The notes beneath the pieces were generated by a model. That model had not been told where the DNA came from and did not search any database. It saw only the letters and a program-made list of their open reading frames with translations. 64,000 nt of DNA from Icerya purchasi (Eukaryota; Arthropoda; Insecta; Hemiptera; Monophlebidae): contig CM077116.1 in assembly GCA_039619475.1 (NCBI GenBank), positions 249,807,440-249,871,439 of the forward strand, written 5' to 3'. This document shows positions 36,060 through 46,497 of this stretch, in pieces. A program made the translations under genes and the position numbers. Positions within the stretch are counted from its first letter, which is position 1; each line of letters opens with the position of its first letter.

Positions 36060-37538
36060 TGTATATATATGAAAAGATCTTCCCCTCAAAGAGTTAAAGT
36101 CATTAAAGATAGGAACTGCAATTTCTCGTATGGAAAGGAAATGACCAACTGACAAAATACCTGGTCTTTTTGATTTTTTCGAATTCAAAGCACTTCCACT
36201 AATAGCACCGGTAAGCAGAAAATATCACAGAATATCACGCTCTGTCCTTTTGGCCATCAGTTATACTATAGGAATATAAATTTAACAAATAAACCTTACC
36301 GATCGGGAAAAAATTTGTGAAAGACCGGATCAATTAATCGAGTTGAAAATACGAATTAAAACCGAACAGGAAACGGGTGAACAAATCCGAGGAATTAACT
36401 GATACAATTCGTGAAGCAATTATATTCGTGACTTTTATTCTGCAAGATATTGCTGCACGTGAAAATTTCTGCTCGATTGCGGTGCAACTTAATTTCCGAT
36501 TGTAGACGTGCTCAAAAAGTTTCGAGACACATCGTTATTCCGATGATGAGATAAAGTTTAACCGTGTCTAATAGTGAGTTGAATCAGTTGATTAAATCAA
36601 TTAAACGGGAAACTTCTGAACACCAACTCGTGAATCTTTTTCTCCTGCTTGTTTTAAAGATGTCTTCGAAATACCAAATAAAAATGGCTGTGTGTACCGC
36701 CTGCTTTATTTGAAAAAGTTTCTAGTTTGACAAATTCTCATGAACGATCAAACATTATCAAAATGAAAATTCCGATGTATTTTTTAGAAAATTAATAGTG
36801 ACTTTTCTTGTTGGATGAGCAGTTGTTATTTCAAAATTCAAATACGATAGGTAACGATGATAATGAAAGAATTAAAGATTGAACATTACAGTGAGCGATG
36901 AAAATGAACGGAAAAAAAAAAAGGAATATAACACTCTGGAGGAATTTTTACTTTTTATACAAATAATCCGCCCCCTAGCAGCAACTCTTCTGTTCGAATA
37001 AAAGTTTAAATTATATGAAAAATTTGAAAGGCGTGCTAGGAAATCAAAACAGTATGAGAAATATGAGAAAAGAGACTTGCCCATTCTCTGTTCCGGCAAT
37101 GCTGCTTCCGGATTAATGTAGTCAATAATCAAACAGATAAAATATAGCTGGAATTCGTAGCAATGCGATTAGCCAGTCTGATTGTTTTTCTCTCGCCAAA
37201 ATAATTATAGGCCATTTCCGAAATTTCTTTGGAACGTCGGACTGGCGGCAAGTCAATGAAAACATGTAAGCTGTAGCAAACATTACAGGCTTATGAATTT
37301 CTCAACCGTCAGCGTTACCCGAATATTAATATACTCGCAGTTATTATAATTTAAATCTACAAAATATACCTTATAAAAAAATAAAGTTCAATCTATCGCA
37401 GTGTTCTATTCGGCCTTTTATCGTTAATGCGGCAATTCTTCCGTATGGTATATTCTCCCGTTTCAAATAACGTCCTTTTTTTGTTCTTGCATGTTACATA
37501 TACAATACACGCATACATATGCATATGTACATATTTAC

Positions 37539-37540
<2 letters not shown>
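36060..37540. other. No gene recognised
   Basis: AT-rich DNA, nothing recognised; ends in the (TA)n run that hosts the Helitron. Confidence 0.5.
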
Positions 37541-37571
<31 letters not shown>

Positions 37572-37574
<3 letters not shown>

Positions 37575-38707
37575 ATATATATAAAAATCCCGTGTCTTTA
37601 TGTTTGTGCAGGATAAACTCGGAATTTACTTAACCGATTTTTATAAAATTTTGAAAGTACATGCAATTTGGTCCAACTCTTAAGAGATAGGATACTTTTT
37701 GTTCTAATTATTTACATAAATATTTCTTATATTAAATAATTTAATCGATCAATTTGAAAAAAACAAATTTGACAATTTTATTATTTTTTGAGCACCAACT
37801 CTACTTTTCGTGGCGACTTTTGTGTATCGTGCGATGTTAATCGAAATGCAACCATGTTTATCGCTGGCGCATGGCATTATTATCGATGAATGATAAAGTA
37901 AATTGTGTTCGCTGTTGTCTACAAAAAAGTTCGTGTTATATGTGTAATTATGAATGTAGAATTAATATGTGTGTTGATGATGCAATAGTTCCTCATTATG
38001 TAAAATACATAGATAGGGATGGTGCATCTTTGTTTTCGTCTCTATCTTATTTATTATATAATAATGAATTATTAGGAGTAGAAGAAAATGTATCGTACAA
38101 TATGTTTGTAAGAACTGGAAGAGATTTAAGCAATATATTATTGAACTTAATGGGGAACATATAAAAATAAAATAGAGTATTTAACTGATATGTCAAATAT
38201 TCGAACTTTCAGGCCAAAACTGCCGTATAATTTTTTTAAATTAACCGTTTAACTTTTTTTTAATAATTTGCTACCAGAAATATTAAAATCTTTACTCAAC
38301 ACTGTTATTTTGATTTTATGATAATAAATTAATTATAATAAAACGCTCGAGGCAGAGTGGTTGAAAGATATGAGTGAAGATGTTCTCTTAAACGTGTAAT
38401 TATGGGAGATCACCGTGTGAATAACTTGGCTTCTTCAAAACGATGGCTGTGTGTGTTGTTTAGTTGAGCAAGACTTTTTGTTAGATTACACGACGGACAG
38501 GTTATAGAAAAATCGACAATCTTCAGCTAAACGTGAAACATGAAGACTATTTTTTGTTAGACGGTGATAAACATGTTTCACCCAAAAGAGAGAGAAAGAA
38601 TTTTTACGTAAATACAATTCCAGATAAAACAAAAATTTTTTAATGAATTTCCAAGTACAGATTTAAACGGGCATTAATACACGGGCGAAGCCGTGGGGCA
38701 CAGCTAG
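37572..38707 (+). mobile_element. Helitron, about 1.1 kb, probably non-autonomous
   Basis: The 5' end is TC at 37,572 within a TA-repeat (TCTATATATATAAAAA). It is followed by GTGTCTTTATGTTTGTGCAGG and an ACTTAACCGATTTTTATAAAATTTTG stretch (quoted in parts), a start widely seen in insect Helitrons. The 3' end is CTAG at 38,704-38,707, preceded about 8-10 bases upstream by the hairpin CACGGGCGAAGCCGTG. Both junctions are A/TC and CTAG/T, as expected for insertion between A and T, and both flanks are AT repeats. No Rep/helicase frame is present, so mobility would need a helper. One 97-codon ORF (37,871-38,164) lies inside. Confidence 0.85.
37871..38164 (+). CDS. Helitron internal ORF, Cys-rich then OTU-like
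   Basis: A 97-codon frame from ATG. Residues about 13-35 contain six Cys in a VNCVRCCLQKSSCYMCNYEC arrangement, suggesting a small metal-binding motif. Residues 47-70 read YIDRDGASLFSSLSYLLYNN, which resembles the DGNCLFRALSY block around the catalytic Cys of OTU-type cysteine proteases; here Asn-Cys is replaced by Ala-Ser. OTU domains are known in some animal Helitron/Helentron proteins, so this is probably a remnant of the autonomous element's protein. It is truncated after about 30 further residues, and the catalytic Cys and any His are absent. Protease activity is not expected. Confidence 0.45.
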   Translation: MALLSMNDKVNCVRCCLQKSSCYMCNYECRINMCVDDAIVPHYVKYIDRDGASLFSSLSYLLYNNELLGVEENVSYNMFVRTGRDLSNILLNLMGNI

Positions 38708-38719
<12 letters not shown>

Positions 38720-38739
<20 letters not shown>

Positions 38740-40350
38740 ATATATACCATTTCTATTGCCGGTAACGTATGAAAATCGATGTGTTAGAGCATTTTTTCAA
38801 ACGTGTCTGGCCAAAAGAAAGGGTCATTGGCGATTGAATGTTTATTTTCGATAGTATATTTCAGCAGCCGTGTGGAAGTCAGATGATGTAATTAAAATTA
38901 AGCAAAGCAAGTATGTGTTTCTTCACTTTACAACTTTCTCCAGAACGAGCGGAGTAGTGCATAGAGAAAAAAACTGAACGGACGCGAAAGTTTTTCTTTC
39001 CGGGAAAAACGTGCCAGCGACAGGTCGAACGGGATGACTGGCTGGAACGTCGGCCGAATGGTAATTAACGAGTCCGTCACGTTGCGTGCCAAGGTCTGGC
39101 TGCAGAGCGGTCTTCGACGTTGCAAATGCCGAAGAGTGTTCCGTTTCTCCGATTTGGGTACGGCGCTTTTAAAATTCTCGCAGCATCCGACAAAAGAACC
39201 AGCAGCGTAATCTCTAACAGTTCATTCGATTCGCGGCGTGGCAATTCCAGTCGCCACCATTTACTTCCAACTGCGCGCTCTTTATCTTCCGCCACTGGAG
39301 CGACTGGAAGCGAACGCTGGAAAACGGGTTCCCTTTCGACTCTCCGGCAGATAGTGCGTTATGTTTAACTTTCAGCGTGCGTACAACAATTTAACGGTTT
39401 ACTCTGCGACCGGCTCCACCGCTCTTACTCATCATTCGCCCAGAAATCTTATGTTGACCGAGGAACGCGAAATTAACTTTATCTCCTCATTAATAAACAT
39501 TTCGGATTAAGAAGTTTCCGCCTCCCTCCTCTCCTACTTCCCATTTCCACTCCATTTTTCGACTATATTTCCTCGCTGATTACATTACTCGCTTCGCAAA
39601 TTCGAAATTTCATCGAATGCTACTATTGCTCTTCATAAGGGAAACCAAAAAAACACTGCAGCTGCACTTGTATCAGAAATACCGACAAGAACACCGCTTC
39701 CGCGCGCATATTCCAAAACTGCGCTAGATCGCTCGTCTATCACGATCGCGCTGAAACTCCTCTTATCAGCCGCTTGCTTATCTATCCACTCGCTGTAATT
39801 TTCTTCCAGACTGAATGTGCGTCGGTGTAACGGAGATTTCGATTATAACTTGTCCGTGCTTCTTGATAAATTAATGCGATTTCTGTGCTTAAATAAGTCT
39901 ACGCGCTGCTTCGAACCAACGAAAACGAGCAAAATAGAACTCAACTAAATACGGGTAATTAGAAAAAAATATATTAAGTCGGTCGCCATACTGCTTAATG
40001 CTGGCTGCTCGGAAGTAAGCAGTTAACGCTGCACTCGTATTCGAATCGTTATATCTTTGCCAGCGAAAAGGAACGTTCTTCTATGTTCATTCTAATCGAC
40101 TTCTCTAAATCTTATCGCTGTTCCATGGGCAACTCAACTTTTTGTTTCCACATACTTCATGCTTATTTTTGTTTCTTTCAATATCAATAATCAATAATTA
40201 ATAGTTCATAGCCAATAATCGGTAATCGATAATCAGTAATCAATGTTATTTATTTAAATGATAAATATATTCCAGTATTCAAAATAAACTGTATTGCTAA
40301 AGGGCAAACCAGTGCAACAACATACATGAAAACAAGTCGAATGTGTAAAT
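38720..40350. other. No gene recognised
   Basis: Starts with TA repeats. 38,930-39,900 is less AT-rich, but its frames (65-82 codons on both strands) carry no recognisable domain. Nothing further seen. Confidence 0.5.
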
Positions 40351-40351
40351 G

Positions 40352-40477
40352 TTAATAAAAATAAAAGGGATATCGAAGATAATTAAAATGAAATGAAAAA
40401 GGTGTTCCGTTGAAGAGCGAGATAAAACGAAGACATACGTTTCTCTTTAAAAATATTATTAATTAATTCTTAAATTG

Positions 40478-40516
<39 letters not shown>

Positions 40517-40543
40517 ATGTGTATATTTGAGCGTTTGTATATG

Positions 40544-40574
<31 letters not shown>

Positions 40575-40718
40575 GTGTGTTTGTGTGTATGTGTGCAATC
40601 TAAGAATTAGTTAATCATACTTTTAGAGAGAAACGTACGTTTTTGTTTTATCTCACTCTTTAACGGGATATCTTTTTCATTTCTTTTTAATTACCTTTTT
40701 ACGCCTTTTTAATATTAG
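40352..40718. mobile_element. Fold-back element with microsatellite centre
   Basis: The left arm (about 40,352-40,478) and right arm (about 40,595-40,718) are inverted copies. For instance gagcgagataaaac on the left matches gttttatctcactc on the right, and catacgtttctctttaaaa matches ttttagagagaaacgtacg. Small differences and indels occur throughout; identity is perhaps 80-85%. The ~115 bases between the arms are (TA)n, (TG)n and a second (TA)n tract. There is no coding capacity. A MITE or fold-back element whose centre became a microsatellite is the simplest reading; no target-site duplication was recognised. Confidence 0.7.
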
Positions 40719-41300
40719 GAAATAATCGGCAAATTAATTCAAAAAATAAAATCTAAATCAAAATATGAACAAAAAATAAATGGAAACAATAAAAGTTGGA
40801 TAACATTAGCATTTATAAACAATAATACGTTTTAAAAATTAAAAATATCTTTCAGAATCAAAAATAATTTTTAATGTTAAAATAAACATTTTAAACGCCA
40901 AAAATGGCATTTATTAAAACAGCGGTAACTCTATGAATATAGCCGAACATCATTATATAATAACCCTCTTTTCAATATTAAAATTTAATAACATAATAAA
41001 GTAATAAATTAATCTTATTGAGTCTGTTACATTTTTCCATTGTTGTCTCTGTTATAATAACTTTACTTTTTTTTGGGGGGGGGGGGATAAAATTTTTATT
41101 ATTGCGCAAAAAAAAAAATTTTATTTAAATAGTTTTGACTTGTTTTTGCACCTTTGCGTTCGTTATTTCTTTAAATACGAATGTCGTCGTCCTATTTTAT
41201 GATTTCCTATGCAAATAAGTTGCAGTCTCTTTTAGTCTAAGTGTGATTTTTGTCTTGGATCTTGTTATACAGTTTGATTCTGTACTCTTATTTTTGTTTC
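40719..41300. other. No gene recognised
   Basis: AT-rich spacer with a G12 run at 41,075-41,086 and an A-run just after it. Confidence 0.5.
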
Positions 41301-41303
41301 CAG

Positions 41304-41330
41304 CTGAAGATGGGCCTTGCCCAAAACCGT
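41304..41330 (+). ncRNA. Hammerhead-ribozyme-like core, decayed
   Basis: CTGAAGA (41,304-41,310) fits the CUGANGA core. It is followed by a perfect five-pair hairpin, TGGGC / CTT / GCCCA (41,311-41,323), in the place of helix II, then AAAC where the second core strand should read GAAA(C). Animal Penelope-like elements carry minimal hammerheads of this layout. The missing G and the lack of a clear helix III with a cleavage triplet mean this copy is unlikely to self-cleave. It may be the only visible trace of such an element here. Confidence 0.3.
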
Positions 41331-41800
41331 TATTAAATTAGTATATTTTTTATGTGTTTATTTATCGCTTGTTGTTGGTATCTTTAATTTTCACTGTATT
41401 TGTTGTTCTTACACATTGTTAACATTTTTAATTGTGATAAAAATAAACTTTAATTTTCTTATTATTTTAATTTCAGAATTGATGGTCTACGATCTGATGT
41501 CGTACTCTACGTAAATCGGTATGACTCCTGGGCTGTATTCTAACGATATCCTACTCTCACAACAATTTCCGCCCACCTAAATGTTCCTCCGTGTTTCTGA
41601 AAAATTATAATTACTATTGTTGCAGCGACTTCTTTAATGTGCATTCTCCGGGAAAAGAGGCCGAACTGTCTGACAATGGGCCGACCAAAATGACCGTTTT
41701 CTTGTAATACTTATTATCCGAAATCATCTGTAGTTTCTACCTACGAATGCTAATTGTTTCATGTCCCGTAGTTACGGTACGGAGCATTGAATGACTTTCT

Positions 41801-42343
41801 TTGCAGTATACAAAACTACATCGAATTTGTTATAGCGAATGTTCCACAGTTGCGTGCAGCAATTTCTCGCCTTGTAACCGGGCATCTGCTTACAAACTAT
41901 TTCCAGGCTACTTATACGAACATTTTTATGGTTGCGGAGTAGTGTTTTACTGCTGGCCCTTAATAACTAGTTATCCGACCATTCAGTCTAGTCCACATAA
42001 CTGGTCACTCTACCCGGTTATGTATATTGACCTGCGAATCTTTCCTACTCCAATTAGATCTTTTCGTATATTCCACGTCGTTGCAATCCTAAAATTATTT
42101 TCTAAAAATCTATTCTTTCTAGCGATGCATTTAATTTTATGGCTGTGTAGGTCTTCAGGACGCCGAGTGACAGGTAGGCCGGCATATGGGAAATTTATCG
42201 CATCTGCATCACTACCTGCGACCTTCTTGGGAATACTGCTACCACGATTCCCGGTTGCCTACTTTTCGAATTTCTCCATTTTATTGAGATGTAAATCAGA
42301 ACAAAAAGAAAATTTAACCCCGCCACCGGATATTTCCGTATAA
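41801..42343 (+). other. Unassigned 180-codon open frame with upstream acceptor
   Basis: An unusually long open frame for this AT content, uninterrupted from about 41,801 to a stop at 42,343, without an ATG at its start. A polypyrimidine stretch and CAG (ctttctttgcag, ending 41,805) precede it like a 3' splice site. The predicted protein is rich in aromatic and hydrophobic residues and contains no domain I recognise. It could be an internal/terminal exon of an unknown gene or a chance frame; by rough composition reasoning the latter is not negligible. Confidence 0.2.
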
Positions 42344-43255
42344 ATTTAATTATATAATTAAACACCCGGCAGTGAACAACAAAAATGCGGTCGGGTAATA
42401 TAATTGTATACGTGTATTCGTTCTATGAGAAATGCGGAAGAATAAGTCTGGTGTAAAGGCGGATTGCATTTGCCGAGGGAAAAAAAACCCTCCTAATTTC
42501 CCGAATGATAAGGTGCATAAATAAATGAGAGTTTGCGAGCGTTGCGCGATGTGAAAATTGGCAGCAGAAAATAAAGGAGTACTGAAATATAGTTTTAAGT
42601 CGCTGTAAGTGACATTTGGTACGTTGAAAATGGCATTGTTTATATGCACGAGTCGGTCTCGTTACAAAATAACCGTACACAAAAACAAACTTATTTAATG
42701 TTTTATTCATAGGTTGCACATTACCAGCCAGTAAACTACATTACCTTTTTGCTACTCTCCAGTATCCTTAATTGAACTTGTCCTTTCACACTACCATATC
42801 CGATTGTTAGTATATTCACCGTGCCGTTTACGAATTCGTTGTACGAGCACGACGAGGCGGCTATCTTTTTTTGTTCATCATTAAACTCCACAGATAGTAC
42901 CGTTCTCACACGCTCCGCAGAACATTACAGATCAGCAACGATATGCTATAGCGAAAGTACAATCGTTTCGAAAATTTCGACAGTGAAATTATTCATTTCA
43001 AATTACTCCCGACTACGTTACGGCATTGCTGCGTGTAAATTAATTGAAATCTGTAAAAAGATGAAGATGAAAAAAGGCTTTAAAAAATGACCAAGAAAAG
43101 AAACAAAAAACGATATACATATTTTACAAATATAATGTATATCATAATATCGGAAAAGAAATTTTCTGCCATATCGTACTTTCAAAATTCTTTTCCAATT
43201 CGGAATAAAGAAAAAAAATTTGACCAGATAATGCAAAACGCAAAAAACATAAAAC
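42344..43255. other. No gene recognised
   Basis: Overlapping frames of 72-99 codons on both strands, none with recognisable domains. Confidence 0.45.
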
Positions 43256-43435
43256 CACGATGTTCGGTAGACAGCACGTCGACATTGTTAACACAACTAC
43301 TTAACGTTTCGAAGGGCGATTTTACACGGTTCATCATCAGAAAATGTTTCTAATGATGGACCGTGTAAACGTCCTTCGAAACGTTAAGTAGTTGTGTTAA
43401 CAATGTCGACGTGCTGTCTACCGAACATCATCGTG
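43256..43435. repeat. 180 bp near-perfect palindrome
   Basis: The left arm (43,256-43,343) and right arm (43,347-43,435) are inverted copies with a few mismatches and one 3-base gap. They pair right to the centre (agaaa / atg / tttct), leaving a loop of about 3 bases. Each arm contains the string CGAAACGTTAAGTAGTTG (in opposite orientation). On the minus strand a CTGATGA lies upstream of CGAAAC and a GTC downstream, an order that recalls a hammerhead core. As single strand or RNA it would fold into a hairpin of about 86 base pairs. A CATCAT/GATGAT simple repeat adjoins the right end. Confidence 0.9.
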
Positions 43436-44539
43436 ATGATGATAATGCAAACTTTAAATAATGCACAACACGTATATTAAATATGCAAAACGTATTATCG
43501 AAACAAAACAAGATACATATATCATTAAAGACGAACGCTAAACCATACTGTCGATAGTTTGGTGCATCAAAAGTGTGTCAGGTGAGATTGGTAATAAGTT
43601 CCTTAAATTTTTTCATTCCGTTAGCAGTACGGTTCCTATTCGAAATATTTTTAACAATCTAGGAACGTACGAGAGAAGAAATGGGCCCGAAGTGGGGAGA
43701 GAGAAAAATTTGATAGGCTGTCATAGGCTATTGAAGTCAAGAGCGAAGTGAAGAAGAGTGTTATAGGAAAAGACAACAGGAGAAAAATTAGAAAGACGGG
43801 TAGCAGTGAGCGACAGGATTGTGATTTTATGAGGAGATAAACGCCAGTGGTTTTTGATATAAAAATAAGAAATAAGTTTCAGTTTGACCATTTGAAAAAG
43901 AAACCATAATGGACACTGGTAACGTACTTCCGTTCCATGGTGACACGGGTTTCGTCCCCGCAATGTGCTTTTACCCGCCGTTAAGGAGAGGATCGAAGAC
44001 TTGTTTTGCTGATGATCCCATCTGTACGTTGCTGGTCAAGTTGATGTTACACCGAGCAGAGTGCATGCTGTAACTAAAGACGCTGGTAAGCACCCGTATC
44101 GTTACTGTCGTGTGCAAGAGCTCTTGCAACGTGATTTTGAGCCACGAATGAACTTATGAAATTTTGGCGCAGCAGATTCGTCAGAAGGAAAATTTTTTAA
44201 AAAATATTTTACGAACTAACGAATATGTGCATTCACGAGGATGTTGAACCAACGTAATTGTCATTTTTGGGCCCCGAAAAAAAAACAAAAAAAAACAATT
44301 TAACACGGGAAACGATACTTCAATTTCGCTGCTCTTTAGCTACCATAATTTGGGTTTTATTCCGTGTTATCTTTATTTCGCAAAACACTAATTTTTTTTA
44401 TTTGATAATTATTTTTCTAATTTAAATTGGACCCTTTCTTTTGCCACCGAGACTGACTCTGGTGTGGCATATCTCGAATTTCTTCAAAACGATATTTACC
44501 CCCGGTTAGTTAGAGGATATTCCTCTAATTAACTAGATT
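43436..44539. other. No gene recognised
   Basis: Mixed spacer; nothing recognised. Confidence 0.45.
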
Positions 44540-44858
44540 ATAGATATGCTGTTTCAATACGATGGTAAGAAGGCCATTTGGGTGACGTCTTTCCGGACAG
44601 GTGGATAGGGCACCTCGGACCGATTGAATGGCCAACAAGGTCTCCTCCCGATATAACTCCTCTGGATTTTTTCTCGTGAGGTTGTACTAAGGAAAAGGTG
44701 TCTATCGTAGACCACAACCAACGCACGAGACGACTGCATACAGCGGGTCGTCGCAGCGTTTGACGACATCCGACGAGCACCATAATTTCTGCAACGGGCC
44801 GTAAACAACGTTTAAGTTAGTGATACAACAAAATGGTCAACATATTGTGAGCACTTAA
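44540..44858 (+). pseudogene. Tc1/mariner-type transposase C-terminal relic
   Basis: In two frames the plus strand reads MLFQYDGKKAIW (compare the FQQDGAPPH block with the second catalytic Asp). It then reads DVFPDRWIGHLGPIEWPTRS and PPDITPLDFFL (compare SPDLTPLDFFLW, which holds the third catalytic Asp). Last comes VIQQNGQHIVST before a stop, matching the usual end with NGxHFEH. It is a DDE-type transposase remnant of the IS630-Tc1-mariner superfamily, of the kind common in insect genomes. A frameshift lies between the first two blocks, a one-codon insertion and a stop follow, and all N-terminal parts are missing. Confidence 0.75.
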
Positions 44859-46462
44859 GCCATTACAAATCATTGTTGACTATATACATTGTCCTTTATT
44901 TTATCACTGTCGGTACATTGTGAAAAATAGTATCTCACACACCGTGGTAATATCAAAGGTACACGCGGGGCTCCTTTCACTTTAGTTTTTAGTTTACTTA
45001 CATTCTCGAGTAAAATCGTATATTTACTCATATTTCGAATTTCAAACTCCCACAATTTTCGCGATTAACATTTAACTATTACATATTGCACCATACTAAG
45101 CCATTTAATCGCAGAATTAAACGTTCCGTATTCGTGAAGTTGTTCGAGACGCGTTGGAATATGTGTAATAATTAAATGTTATTTTTCAGGAAAAAGTGTG
45201 ATCTGTGTGAATGTTTAATGTGCACCCTAAAAAACCCTAAAAGTTGCCTTTGCGGGCAAGAATGTTTTCAGTAGTCGCGTCCGGTGTTCCAAATTTGACC
45301 GTGTTTTTTCACGGACCTAGGCAGATTGTCAGTCACAGTATCCGATAGCGTTCGAATGAAAACCACATGTACGTGACAGTCTCTTCTGGATCACAAAGTG
45401 AAAACCAAACAGAAACGTGTAACAAAAGCCCATAAAGTCTTCTGCATGTTCTGTGACCCTGTCCATACTCGTGTAGGCCAAGCCGAATTGAAGTTCATTA
45501 TTGCACAATCTAGTCATGGATAACTACACAGATACAGTTATATGCTCAGAAATATATCATATCTCCGACGATGTGATATAATATGCCTCAACTCCGAAAG
45601 GCGTTAGCGTTCAAGTACGTTCTGTTTTTTTTCTTCTTTCTGTGGTTTAGAGTGCTACACGGAGTTGAAGTTGAATACGCAGTCAAAGGTGATTGCAATT
45701 ATACACTAGATATATGAGATACGTAACTGCGGTGGAGTTGGAGTTGAGAAGCGGATATATATCCGAAGTCAGAAAGGGCACATATATGCACACCTAAAAC
45801 TGCTCTAGCGGAGTTGATTTGCGCATCTCTATTGTACACATCCCGCATTGAGGACACCAATGTAACAATTCCAAACATCGACTAGAAAGTGACTGCGTAT
45901 TTATGAATAATCAGACAAATCGATTAAATGCCGAAAATCGAAGATAAAAAAAACAACAAAAGGAGTGAGAAGACGTAGTAATACGTAGTGAAAATAAACG
46001 AATAAATATCGCATTTATAAACACATGTACACGAACAAGCGCAGAGTGATTGAAATCGCATCTTGAACACCGTCATTTCATTTCAAATTTCATTTTTTCG
46101 GAAGAAAAACGCTCCGATAGAAAATTTTGGTCAGCGGTGAAATACATTCTTTGAGAAAATAACATCCGAATTCGTTCTCGATTGCAAGATGAGCAGAAGT
46201 AGGTCAGATTGTAAATATGCAAAATAATAGAAATTAAACAGAATTACATATAAATCTAATTTCGATATTACCGGTAATAGAATTAAGAGATAATAATCGT
46301 ATCCTCTTAATTCATTTGAAACTAAATCGCAGCGAATCCTGAGATTATAAAATTAATAAAATTCGAAATAAAATGATGATGGGTATATTCGTTGAAGAAG
46401 TGTCGTGCTTTTTTGCACTAACTTTCTAGTCCATATTTACAGTTTTTTTTGTTTTTTTTTTA

Positions 46463-46497
<35 letters not shown>

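Noticed and set aside
37871..38164. Active OTU protease
   Set aside because: The catalytic Cys position is Ser and the domain is far too short; only a remnant can be supported.
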